Source: Candidatus Melainabacteria bacterium (GTDB lineage: Bacteria; Cyanobacteriota; Vampirovibrionia; Obscuribacterales; Obscuribacteraceae). Taken from it: a DNA stretch of 10,895 nt. Positions 1 through 6,651 of this stretch are shown here, in pieces. The notes below the pieces were generated by a model. It searched no databases. It was not told the DNA's origin and saw only the letters and a program-made list of their open reading frames with translations. Location: the NCBI GenBank assembly GCA_016209785.1, contig JACQVM010000280.1:1-10895 (forward strand), in the 5' to 3' direction. Within the stretch, counting starts at the first letter, position 1; every line of letters begins with the position of its first letter. Both the position numbers and the translations under genes were made by a program.

Positions 1-26
1 ATTAAATAGTAACATAGCTTGACAAG

Positions 27-61
27 GTGAGCCGGCGGTGGCTCACACATCAATGATGTGT
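27..61. repeat. Two tandem hairpins
   Basis: Two inverted repeats lie back to back. The first is GTGAGCC (27-33) with GGCTCAC (40-46) around a 6-nt loop. The second is ACACATC (45-51) with GATGTGT (55-61) around a 3-nt loop. The stems share two bases, so they would stack or compete. They sit just beyond the stop of the small minus-strand gene at 78 and may form its RNA 3' end. No T-run follows on either strand, so this is not a classical intrinsic terminator. Confidence 0.4.
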
Positions 62-77
62 AGGTGTAGGGCTGACC

Positions 78-234
78 TTACTCGTGGTGGGTCATGATGG
101 GCACAGACCGTGGCGCCGGTGCTGGCAACTGTGATGCCTCTTTCTCCCAGGACAGACGCTGCTCGATGCGGTCGTATTCCTGCACCAACAATGCAGCCAT
201 TTCATGACCGCCATGGTGGCGGTATGTCTGTCAT
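78..234 (-). pseudogene. Small frameshifted gene, unknown product
   Basis: On the minus strand an ATG at 234-232 is preceded by GGAG (245-242) at 7-nt spacing, which is a good ribosome binding site. This frame reads MTDIPPPWRS and stops at 204-202. An overlapping frame continues to a stop at 80-78. It contains an ATG at 200-198 with no SD, and it encodes a 40-residue segment with a charged amphipathic helix (AALLVQEYDRIEQRLSWEKE) followed by a Pro-rich tail. A one-base deletion or two-base insertion near 204-210 would join the two frames into one protein of about 50 residues. I read it as a small gene broken by a frameshift or by a sequencing error. The 40-residue frame could also be a gene by itself (78-200). 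No family is recognised. Confidence 0.35.
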
Positions 235-241
235 CTTTTAA

Positions 242-260
242 CTCCTGCCTAAACAGGCAG
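242..260 (-). promoter_or_regulatory. SD partly inside a hairpin
   Basis: CTGCCT (245-250) and AGGCAG (255-260) form a 6-bp stem with a 4-nt loop. The stem touches the first base of the GGAG site (245-242) used by the ATG at 234. The fold could modulate translation of the small minus-strand gene. An alternative imperfect pairing with the CCTGTGTTTA just to the right is also possible. The regulatory role is inference. Confidence 0.25.
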
Positions 261-373
261 TTCACCTGTGTTTAAGTTTTACCTGACAACCGTCGGAAGC
301 CCTATTGCCTCACACAGAGCATCCAAAATTTACGCAGCCTAAGCGGACACTTGTCCTCGAGTTCAGTAAGCTT

Positions 374-625
374 CTAGAAACGTCTGCGGCTCAGCCCATA
401 TGCGAGGGCAACATAATACCCCAGCACCACGGCCACCGTAGCACCAGCAAACGCCAGCAAGGTTGCACTCCTTAGGTACACAGCCAAAGCCCCAGCCACA
501 GCACCGATGCACAAAGCTGTTCCCACGCGTGGGTTGCCACTTCCAGACACGTGTGCAACAAAGGCACTCAGCACAGCCACATAATTCACCACCAGAAGAA
601 CAGAAACCCAGGACTCCGGACTCAT
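374..625 (-). CDS. Small three-helix membrane protein
   Basis: This is an 83-residue hydrophobic protein that I do not recognise. Three membrane segments can be seen, at about residues 6-27, 35-51 and 53-75. Short polar turns separate them (SGSGNPR near 27-33, RS near 52-53), and the protein ends in a basic tail (SRRRF) that suggests a cytoplasmic C terminus. The ATG at 625-623 is preceded by AAAGGGG and, further off, GAGGGAG, which is a moderate SD. The nearest downstream gene on this strand is the small frameshifted one at 234, 140 nt away, so operon membership is uncertain. The overlapping plus-strand frame at 463-753 is His/Pro/Ser-rich and unlike a protein. The hydrophobic pattern favours this strand. 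Confidence 0.55.
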   Translation of the reverse strand: MSPESWVSVLLVVNYVAVLSAFVAHVSGSGNPRVGTALCIGAVAGALAVYLRSATLLAFAGATVAVVLGYYVALAYGLSRRRF

Positions 626-824
626 TTAGAAACCCCTTTGCTCCCTCGATAGGGATTAGGCTGGCTACAGTAAGTGCTTTGGTGTCTGTATCTTGTTTGC
701 TGCTAAGAATTCCTGTAGTCAGTTCAGTGAGAAAGACAATAACCTCACCCTAGTCAAAGTCCTCTTAGAACACAAACATTCCATAAACCTCTACGATGGC
801 AAATCGCTAAGCACTGTAAGTCAG

Positions 825-856
825 AGCTGTTGTCCATGAAGCTCATACCAACAGCT
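825..856. repeat. 8-bp inverted repeat, 16-nt spacer
   Basis: AGCTGTTG (825-832) and CAACAGCT (849-856) are perfect inverted copies separated by 16 nt in a gene-free region. It could be a small-RNA stem or a protein site. No T-run follows, so it is not an obvious terminator. Confidence 0.35.
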
Positions 857-1066
857 GTGTACACCATTTTTGGCCATCGGGACGACACATTGTGGGGATG
901 TCCTTAAAAAGAGCTCGAAAATTCCAGTCTGTGGAAATTCCCACTGTAAGCCAAGCAGACAACCTGTGCGTAGGCTCTCCTTCCTGCACACTCAGGGCTC
1001 CACCTGCCAACACGCTTGTGCTGAGCAGCTCAAAGTCATTGACCGAATCGTCATAAGACTAAATTC

Positions 1067-1105
1067 CTAACACGCAAACAACTACCCGTGTGTTAGACTT
1101 ATAGT
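1067..1105 (+). promoter_or_regulatory. Candidate operator/promoter of TA operon
   Basis: CTAACAC (1067-1073) and GTGTTAG (1090-1096) are inverted repeats with a 16-nt spacer, ending 34 nt before the antitoxin ATG. TATAGT (1100-1105) follows immediately and could be a -10 element, although the matching -35 position is poor. Phd/YefM antitoxins commonly bind palindromes at their own promoter, so autoregulation here is a reasonable inference. Confidence 0.35.
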
Positions 1106-1130
1106 AATCATAGCAATTAGGTCAATCGAT

Positions 1131-1400
1131 ATGATTCGTAAGGCACCGGCAATGACAGTAAGGCAAAATCTCGGCGAGTTGCTGAATGAAGTGCAGTATC
1201 GCCATGATTCTGTGCTAATCACTAAAGGCGGTAAACCAGTAGCTGCAATTGTAGACATTGAGCTGTTTAATAAAATTCGACTGCTCAACGAAGAATTTGA
1301 GCGCCTTGCTGCTTCATTGTCCATGGCTTACAAAGACATCGATCCGAAAACCGCAGAAGCAGAAATTGCTGAGGCAATAGAGAAAACCCAACAAAGATGA
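1131..1400 (+). CDS. Phd/YefM-family antitoxin
   Basis: This 89-residue antitoxin belongs to a type II toxin-antitoxin pair. The N-terminal half has the Phd/YefM fold signature: a helix with RQNLGELLNEV at 11-21, then a strand and turn reading VLITKGGKPVAAIVDI at about 28-43. This part would dimerise and bind operator DNA. The C-terminal part, about 48-89, is an acidic and helical tail that in this family wraps around and inhibits the toxin. The stop overlaps the start of the PIN gene in an ATGA (1397-1400), which indicates translational coupling. The SD is weak (AGG at 1119-1121, 9 nt before the ATG). The frame is open further upstream but offers no ATG, GTG or TTG nearby, so the ATG at 1131 is the best start. 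The minus-strand frame over the same DNA is a shadow. Confidence 0.88.
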   Translation: MIRKAPAMTVRQNLGELLNEVQYRHDSVLITKGGKPVAAIVDIELFNKIRLLNEEFERLAASLSMAYKDIDPKTAEAEIAEAIEKTQQR

Positions 1401-1804
1401 GGGTTGTCCTGGACACCAACGTACTTCTATCCGGGCTGATGCTGCCACACAGCATTCCTGGCAAAATTGTGCGGGCATGGCGAAACGCACACTTTGATCT
1501 AGTATTGTCAGGACCCTTGTTAGAGGAGATAGCCCGCGCACTTGCTTATCCAAAAATACGAAAACGCCTTGGCTGGAGCGATGAGCAAATAGCCAGGTTC
1601 ATCTTGATGTTGCGCTTCATGGCTGACATCGTAAGCATAAAAGGTGTGCGCACTGCAGCAGTTTCTGATCCTGCAGACAGACTCGTTTTAGCAACACTCA
1701 TTGCTGGAAAAGCAGAGTATTTGGTCACAGGAGATAAGGCACTCCTAGCGTTACAACATGCTTATCCAATTGTGACACCGGCTGAATTTGCACAGAGTAT
1801 TTAG
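1397..1804 (+). CDS. PIN-domain toxin (COG1569-type ribonuclease)
   Basis: This 135-residue PIN-domain protein is the toxin of the pair. It is predicted to be a Mg2+/Mn2+-dependent endoribonuclease held inactive by the antitoxin encoded just before it. The expected acidic residues are visible: Asp6 in the N-terminal VLDTNVLLSG, Glu43/Glu44 in LLEEIARAL, Asp91 and Asp94 in SDPADRLVLAT, and Asp113 in the TGDKALL motif. The motif order, the YPKIRKRLGW segment near 51-60 and the length match the 'putative toxin component, PIN family' group (COG1569) rather than VapC proper. The active site appears intact. Its start overlaps the antitoxin stop by four bases. It ends 15 nt before the stop of the convergent 996-residue gene. 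The cellular RNA target cannot be predicted. Confidence 0.9.
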   Translation: MRVVLDTNVLLSGLMLPHSIPGKIVRAWRNAHFDLVLSGPLLEEIARALAYPKIRKRLGWSDEQIARFILMLRFMADIVSIKGVRTAAVSDPADRLVLATLIAGKAEYLVTGDKALLALQHAYPIVTPAEFAQSI

Positions 1805-1819
1805 CCACAAGCAAGTCTT

Positions 1820-4810
1820 TCAATAACGAGGTAATCTGTATGGTGGCATGCTTAGCGGGCTGACAACTCCTTGCCCTGCTTGAGCCAATTGCCGACCGTA
1901 AAACTTAACTACATTTGAAGGATACTGCCTCAGCGCGGCTAAAGCTTCTTGTTGAATAAGTAAACTGCCTTGTGTAGCCGTCTCCAATAGTGGTGGCACC
2001 GCCCGGTAGTCCCCCAAACGGCCTAGTGCACGTATCGCAGAAACTTGCGACTTTTCTGTGCCAATTTTAAGACGTGACGTCAGACGCATTAACTCTATAT
2101 TTTGCTCAATTGCTTCCACCGCAAGACGAGCTCGTCTTGCAATATTGGCATTCCGATCGTTTAAAAACTTGACAATATACCCCTCGGTCCGGGGATCGGC
2201 TGCAACAGCTAACACTTCTAATGCACGTGCACGAAGTTCTGGTCGTTCTCTAAGGGTACGCACCGCTATACTGGTTAGCTCATCAGGATTGTCCTTGTAT
2301 TTGTTCATAAGGTACCCAAAGGCTCTTTCTGCTGCTGTACCGTCTGGAGCTTTGCCCATGAGTGCTACCATTGCCTCAATATCATCTCTGCTCATGGCTT
2401 GCTGCCAGGCTCTGTTAAATGCTGACTGCTTTATGGTTGAATCAGGAGCCTTATCGATAAGTATGCCGATGGCCCTAATGTCCTTCTTTTCTTCAGCTAT
2501 TCGCCAAGCCTCCTCAAAAGCTAGGCGCTTGCCTGGTGCATCCGGCATTGTTTCCACCAAGTAAATAAGATCGGAAAGCTTCAGTGGTTTCCCAGCGCAT
2601 TCCACAAATTGCAAATAACTACCAGCACGATAGTCTCGCATCGTCCTAAGGTAGTTCATTGCTTCCTGTCGAGCATACGAACCAAGGCTGCCAACCTCGA
2701 CAAGCACCTGCAATTTGGTGTCATTGCTGCGTGCAATTGCTAGAGCTGAGTCAAAAGCACCACTTGAAAGTCCTGTGTCGGACGAGTTCTTTGCCAGACC
2801 TATTAGGAGATCTAGGTGTGATGCGTTACCTAAAGAGCCAAGCAGTTTAACCGCTATCTTTTGTGTGTCAACATTACCGGACCTAATCTTCTCAACCAAT
2901 GCTGCTTGTGCCTTAGGTAGCGTCACAGTTTCAAGATATCTAAGTCGCTCGTTGAATTCCCGGTGATATTTGCTTCTAGCCCAAGGACGGGCTTCACCAA
3001 ACACCCTAGCCAGCGCCCTTCCAAAGATTGCGCTACGCAATGGTGCCTCACCCGCCACAGTTACGAAGAAGTCTGCGTCGTGGTGCAACAGTTGCTCTCC
3101 CATGTGCACTGCAAAATTTTCATCCATATTGCGCCTAGAATAAGTCGAAGCATAATATCCATCCTTCTCTAGCTCAGCAGCAAGATCAAACAAGTAACTT
3201 TCGTCGGCAAGTTTAAATTTGACCAAATGTGCCCACTCATGAAACACAGTAGAGCGCAATACTTGGTCTCTTTGCGGACAATAAAAGGTTATATCAGCAG
3301 TTCGTGAAGCAGTTGCGGCAGCCTTAAAGTCCGGCTGGTATGTCTGCTGAATCCAAGGATCCTCTGGATTTACATGATTAACCAAGACAAGCCTTCTTAC
3401 CAGGCTGCGATCTGGCAGTCCATCAAGTAAGGGGATGAAATCCTCTGGCAGTGCGCTATCTCGAAATGGATTGGCTAACAAGCGACGGCGAACTTGTAGT
3501 CTTTCAGCAAAAGGCCGCTCAGCAGCCGGTGCCATAGAGGGGTCTTTGCCAAAGTATCGAAGTTGACGTACCTCATCTAGTGCCTTAGCAAATTCTTCTG
3601 GGATAACTATCTTGGTACTATGTCCTTCAACCTCATAAATGCGCACTGTTTGCCTAACCCTTCTCACTGCTTGTCGTTCAAAATCTGCAAAATCTTTGAA
3701 AGGACCTTTCACACCTTCTACAGGAACTGAAAGTTCTTCAACTGCTAGTGTTGGTCTCAATAGCCTTTTGAAGTGTTCTATCTTTCTGCTAACATCACTA
3801 AATTCAGTATGTATGCTTAGCTCGCCTTCAAAACTAGTTTCTGCTGACTTACCGGAAGCAGAGCGTTCTGGTACTGGAGAAAGTCTCTTAGGCGCAGCAC
3901 CTGATTGCGTCGTGACAAGCTCAACGCTATCCATCCGTCCAGCCCTGACCAGTGGCTCAGCGTGTCCAGTCCATCTAGCCCTTGAGCTCTCATAGCCATG
4001 TACAAAGCCTCCGGTAACCCCACCTACCAGCCCACCCTTGTAAACTCCGGACAGCACCTCATTCCAACTCTTGCCTGCCACAAGCCCATCGATGCCACCA
4101 AATACACTACCGGCTGCCCAACCTGAGCCTACCCCAGAGATAAGCCCAGCAGTCCTTGAAGAGATCAGCCCTTGACCAAGTGACACTGACGCTGCTTTGC
4201 TTATCCTAAAACCAATCATGCCAGCAGGAACATTTGCCAGGGCACACACGCTGCTGTTTTTGATGATGTTTGCAGCACCATCTCTTATAGACCACGCTCC
4301 AGAGGCATCTCTCCAGGCGTCAGCATTAAAACCTGTCTTTACTGCCCCCATTCCCAACCCAACTGACAGGTGTGTCAGCGACTCAGCTAAAATCCCTTTC
4401 CCCAGGCGTGTCGTGACAGCCGTAGAGAGTATCCCTTCCGGACACGCAAGTCTGCCTACTTTATTGAGGGCCGCGCCTTCAAGAAAGTTTTTGCCAAAAC
4501 CTGCCAGATTGTCTGTCAGCCCTACATGAGGATCCAGCAAAAGTGCCGCTCGAATGGCACCGCCGGCTGTCCACTTAAGTGAGGGCAAAAATGCTGCTGT
4601 GTCTGCCGCAATATGGGCAATCTCATCATTAGACTTTGCCTTAGAGTCTCGAATAAAGGCCTGCGATGGGCTGTAGTCAAGCAAATCACGCACAAAGCCT
4701 ACAACAGTGCCGCCTATTGTTGCCTCTTGTCGATCAAAAAGCTGCCCAACCCAAGTGCTAGCTTCCTCAGCCCCGACCTTATGGACATTATCTGTTGACT
4801 CTAAACTCAA
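1820..4810 (-). CDS. Large zincin metalloprotease-like protein with HEAT-like repeats
   Basis: This 996-residue multidomain protein has no signal peptide. Residues 1-190 are mixed. Residues 190-272 are Gly/Ala-rich and hydrophobic, with many GxxxG spacings. Residues 275-345 look like a polar linker. At about 370-620 lies a predicted zincin: HEWAH at 524-528 supplies two zinc-ligand His and the catalytic Glu525, with Tyr557 and Glu564 (in DENFA) downstream. The Tyr-x6-Glu spacing matches anthrax lethal factor and Pro-Pro endopeptidases. Residues 640-985 are helical repeats of HEAT type. Four copies share an exact 33-residue register (669-701, 748-780, 781-813 and a degenerate one from 814). 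The start is a TTG at 4810-4808 behind GGGGA at 6-nt spacing. The frame is open upstream to a stop near 4876 but has no ATG there. It probably shares an operon with the gene at 5667, 143 nt upstream. Substrate and localisation are unknown. Confidence 0.8.
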   Translation of the reverse strand: MSLESTDNVHKVGAEEASTWVGQLFDRQEATIGGTVVGFVRDLLDYSPSQAFIRDSKAKSNDEIAHIAADTAAFLPSLKWTAGGAIRAALLLDPHVGLTDNLAGFGKNFLEGAALNKVGRLACPEGILSTAVTTRLGKGILAESLTHLSVGLGMGAVKTGFNADAWRDASGAWSIRDGAANIIKNSSVCALANVPAGMIGFRISKAASVSLGQGLISSRTAGLISGVGSGWAAGSVFGGIDGLVAGKSWNEVLSGVYKGGLVGGVTGGFVHGYESSRARWTGHAEPLVRAGRMDSVELVTTQSGAAPKRLSPVPERSASGKSAETSFEGELSIHTEFSDVSRKIEHFKRLLRPTLAVEELSVPVEGVKGPFKDFADFERQAVRRVRQTVRIYEVEGHSTKIVIPEEFAKALDEVRQLRYFGKDPSMAPAAERPFAERLQVRRRLLANPFRDSALPEDFIPLLDGLPDRSLVRRLVLVNHVNPEDPWIQQTYQPDFKAAATASRTADITFYCPQRDQVLRSTVFHEWAHLVKFKLADESYLFDLAAELEKDGYYASTYSRRNMDENFAVHMGEQLLHHDADFFVTVAGEAPLRSAIFGRALARVFGEARPWARSKYHREFNERLRYLETVTLPKAQAALVEKIRSGNVDTQKIAVKLLGSLGNASHLDLLIGLAKNSSDTGLSSGAFDSALAIARSNDTKLQVLVEVGSLGSYARQEAMNYLRTMRDYRAGSYLQFVECAGKPLKLSDLIYLVETMPDAPGKRLAFEEAWRIAEEKKDIRAIGILIDKAPDSTIKQSAFNRAWQQAMSRDDIEAMVALMGKAPDGTAAERAFGYLMNKYKDNPDELTSIAVRTLRERPELRARALEVLAVAADPRTEGYIVKFLNDRNANIARRARLAVEAIEQNIELMRLTSRLKIGTEKSQVSAIRALGRLGDYRAVPPLLETATQGSLLIQQEALAALRQYPSNVVKFYGRQLAQAGQGVVSPLSMPPYRLPRY

Positions 4811-4880
4811 GATATTCCCCAGAAAACCCCCACCGATTTCAAGAGGTTCTAGGTACTTTAACAGATAAACCTTACTCTAC

Positions 4881-4909
4881 GCGCATCTTCTGCGTGGAAT
4901 ACGATGCGC
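4881..4909. repeat. 7-bp inverted repeat before the large gene
   Basis: GCGCATC (4881-4887) and GATGCGC (4903-4909) are perfect inverted copies with a 15-nt spacer. They lie in the 143-nt gap between the two minus-strand genes, about 70 nt before the TTG start. The repeat could be an operator, a leader hairpin or an attenuator. No T-run follows on the minus strand. Confidence 0.3.
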
Positions 4910-4953
4910 AAAATACGAAGAGAGCCTCAACCTTCAACACCAGCACTTGGTTT

Positions 4954-5667
4954 TTAGTGCGTGTAATTAGGCGCTCCGGCAATGCCGGAAGACATAGACA
5001 TGGGTTGATCCAGGGCAAACTGGATGCGTGTACCACTGGGTATCTTTACATCTTTGCCTTTACGCCACAAATTGCTGCCTAAACCAACAGCACCTCCTGT
5101 AGCTACACCAGCAATAGCTCCTGCTCCAACCGCTCCCGCTACAATTGGTGCAAAAATAATTCCAAGCAATGTTCCAGCGCCAGTCCAAAGAGCAGTCCTG
5201 GCAGCTCCTGTGGCAACCGCTGCTTTTTTCGATCGTCCATGCAGGTTTCCTTGTTTGTCCTCATTAAGGGGAGCCTGCTGTTCAGCAGTAATGGCTGCAG
5301 AAAGAGGATAACGTGTTCCATCAGGTGTAACGGCTGCAGTAAGATGCATGCCAATGGTGCCACTTACGCCTGCATGCCCGCTTTTTTCTGCTGCTGTTAT
5401 TTGCCCTTCCAAGGTAGTATTGGCAGGCAATACAAGATCATTGCCTACATAAAGTGGAGCATAAATCTTTGCGCTAAAAAGATCACCTGGCCTAGCTACA
5501 GCACTGTCTATGGGACTGGTGAGAACAGCATCTATAGCAGTCCCAGTAGGGACATAGGTAACTCTTCCTTGTAGCTGCTGACCATTGTATGTTTGAGCAA
5601 AGGCAGGCACAACAAAACTAATTGCCAGTATGCCTACAATCGCTGATTTAAGTAGTGACAGTTTCAT
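4954..5667 (-). CDS. Secreted protein with VirB10/TrbI-like pattern and glycine zipper
   Basis: This 237-residue exported protein starts with a clear signal peptide: basic MKLSLLK, a hydrophobic core at 8-20, and a likely signal peptidase I site after PAFA (residue 24). Residues 35-125 carry PTGTAIDAVLTSPIDS, then RPGDLFSAKIYAPLYV, then LVLPANTTLEGQI, and IPSGTRIQFALDQP lies near the C terminus (209-222). This order (GT-x-I-x-A-x-L, pG, lvlPa.t.l.G) resembles the beta-barrel of VirB10/TrbI conjugation proteins. The match is by eye. Residues 151-200 form a Gly/Ala glycine-zipper segment that probably enters a membrane. The ATG at 5667 has the best SD in the window (AAGGAG, 7 nt away). No other type IV secretion gene is present, so a cell-envelope protein is as likely as a secretion part. 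Confidence 0.8.
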   Translation of the reverse strand: MKLSLLKSAIVGILAISFVVPAFAQTYNGQQLQGRVTYVPTGTAIDAVLTSPIDSAVARPGDLFSAKIYAPLYVGNDLVLPANTTLEGQITAAEKSGHAGVSGTIGMHLTAAVTPDGTRYPLSAAITAEQQAPLNEDKQGNLHGRSKKAAVATGAARTALWTGAGTLLGIIFAPIVAGAVGAGAIAGVATGGAVGLGSNLWRKGKDVKIPSGTRIQFALDQPMSMSSGIAGAPNYTH

Positions 5668-5864
5668 TGATTGCTCCTTCTAGTCCACCTACTCCCTTTT
5701 AAGGAAGGATAACACAGGAGCAGGTGTGCGCAAAATTATGTTTGTCATGCCCCTAAGAACAGCAGTACTCACAATAGCCGCACATGAAAGATGTATCTTG
5801 TATATGCACAAGCTTACAATCTTGCTAAAGTTTTACACGCCGGTGTTGGTTAAGGAACATTCCA

Positions 5865-6269
5865 GTGCTAGAGATAAACCGTGAAATTCGCGACCTCTAT
5901 AAGGCATATGAATCTAAGGTACTCAAACCTGAGACAGTGCTTGATATTGCCTGCGATTTTGTTTTGGACCTGATTAACGTTTTTGGTGACAATCTTACCG
6001 AGAGTGTACCGCTTAAAGAAGGGTGGAGGCAGTTTGCCCCATTTGAATTCATCCTTGGGCTAAACAACACCTTGGTTAAGTTCAAAGAGTCAGGATATGA
6101 TGCGCTTGACGAGACAGAGCTTGCACTATTAGCTGATCCTGGTGTACTTCTAGGAAGCCTGGTGCGGTCAGCACTTACCAGCCATCCTGATAGCTTTCCA
6201 GATGAGGACCACTACCAGATACCGGATGTAGTGGCGGCACAGCTTTTGCGTTTGACAGAAACCTCATGA
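5865..6269 (+). CDS. Hypothetical acidic helical protein
   Basis: This 134-residue protein is not recognised. It is acidic, apparently cytoplasmic, with no signal peptide, membrane segment or Cys-rich motif. It reads as mainly helical: MLEINREIRDLYKAYESK at the N terminus, the hydrophobic helix ETVLDIACDFVLDLINVFG at about 23-41, and a C-terminal segment ending VVAAQLLRLTE. The start is a GTG at 5865 with AAGGAA 8 nt upstream, a fair SD. It is divergent from the secreted-protein gene, with 197 nt between the starts, so the promoters of both genes should lie in 5668-5864. I see no convincing paired -35/-10 boxes there. Its stop TGA (6267-6269) overlaps an ATG at 6266 that opens only a 12-codon frame. 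Codon-wise it looks like a real gene, but function cannot be assigned. Confidence 0.7.
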   Translation: MLEINREIRDLYKAYESKVLKPETVLDIACDFVLDLINVFGDNLTESVPLKEGWRQFAPFEFILGLNNTLVKFKESGYDALDETELALLADPGVLLGSLVRSALTSHPDSFPDEDHYQIPDVVAAQLLRLTETS

Positions 6270-6651
6270 CATCTCCCACCAAGAAGCTGGCCGAGTTGCG
6301 CTAGTGTTGTATCTTCCACAAGAGAGTAAACCAAACTTGCCTGACTGCAAATTAGCTAAAGTCACGCTTTGTTTCTTGCAGGTTACAGCTCAGATTGACT
6401 AGCATAAAGTTTCTGCAGTGTTCCCTCAGCTTTCAACAAGTAAACAACAAGATTTTCTTTAATTCCACCAGCTCACCTTCTGCGACACACCGTCATGTCT
6501 TAGTGCCATCGGGGTTGTTTTAAGGTTTTCTTGGGTGTTGCTAGCAATAGCGAGGCAGTCCATGTGGTTGTCATGGGATACTAATGGAGTTTTATGTCGC
6601 TGTTTGGAAGATCTGCTTTGAACTACACATTGCGCTAGTACAGGAGACACA
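6270..6651. other. Gene-free stretch
   Basis: About 380 bases separate two plus-strand genes. The only coding hint is a 12-codon frame, MTSPTKKLAELR (6266-6304), whose ATG overlaps the preceding stop in an ATGA. After its stop nothing protein-like continues. A 10-bp palindrome, TTGCTAGCAA, lies at 6538-6547 and could be a regulator site for the gene at 6652. The minus-strand frame at 6459-6650 has no SD and an unconvincing composition. I see no RNA gene. Confidence 0.5.

Larger units (their letters stand above)
626..1130. other. Gene-free stretch with inverted repeats
   Basis: About 500 bases lie between the start of the minus-strand membrane protein and the antitoxin gene. The only longer frame (870-1070, plus) is Cys/His/Ser-rich, has no SD and does not look like a real protein. 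I see no tRNA or rRNA. Inverted repeats occur at 825-856 and at 1067-1096. The left part should carry the promoter of the 374-625 gene and the right part that of the toxin-antitoxin operon. A small RNA cannot be excluded. Confidence 0.5.

Noticed and set aside
463..753. 96-residue plus-strand frame
   Set aside because: It is His/Gln/Pro/Ser-rich, opposite the hydrophobic minus-strand membrane protein, with no SD.
870..1070. 66-residue plus-strand frame in the gene-free stretch
   Set aside because: It has no SD, an unusual Cys/His/Ser composition and no recognisable fold or neighbour.
626..1130. tRNA or structured RNA gene
   Set aside because: No cloverleaf arms, anticodon loop or TTCRA-type T-loop could be assembled by eye.
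2058..2564. 168-residue plus-strand frame
   Set aside because: It lies antisense within the repeat region of the 996-residue gene and has Ser/Arg/Ala-rich composition with no domain. It is a shadow.
4976..4989. Hairpin TCCGGC-AAT-GCCGGA as a terminator
   Set aside because: It lies inside the coding region of the secreted protein near its C terminus and has no T-run. It is explained by the codons for Gly-Ile-Ala-Gly.
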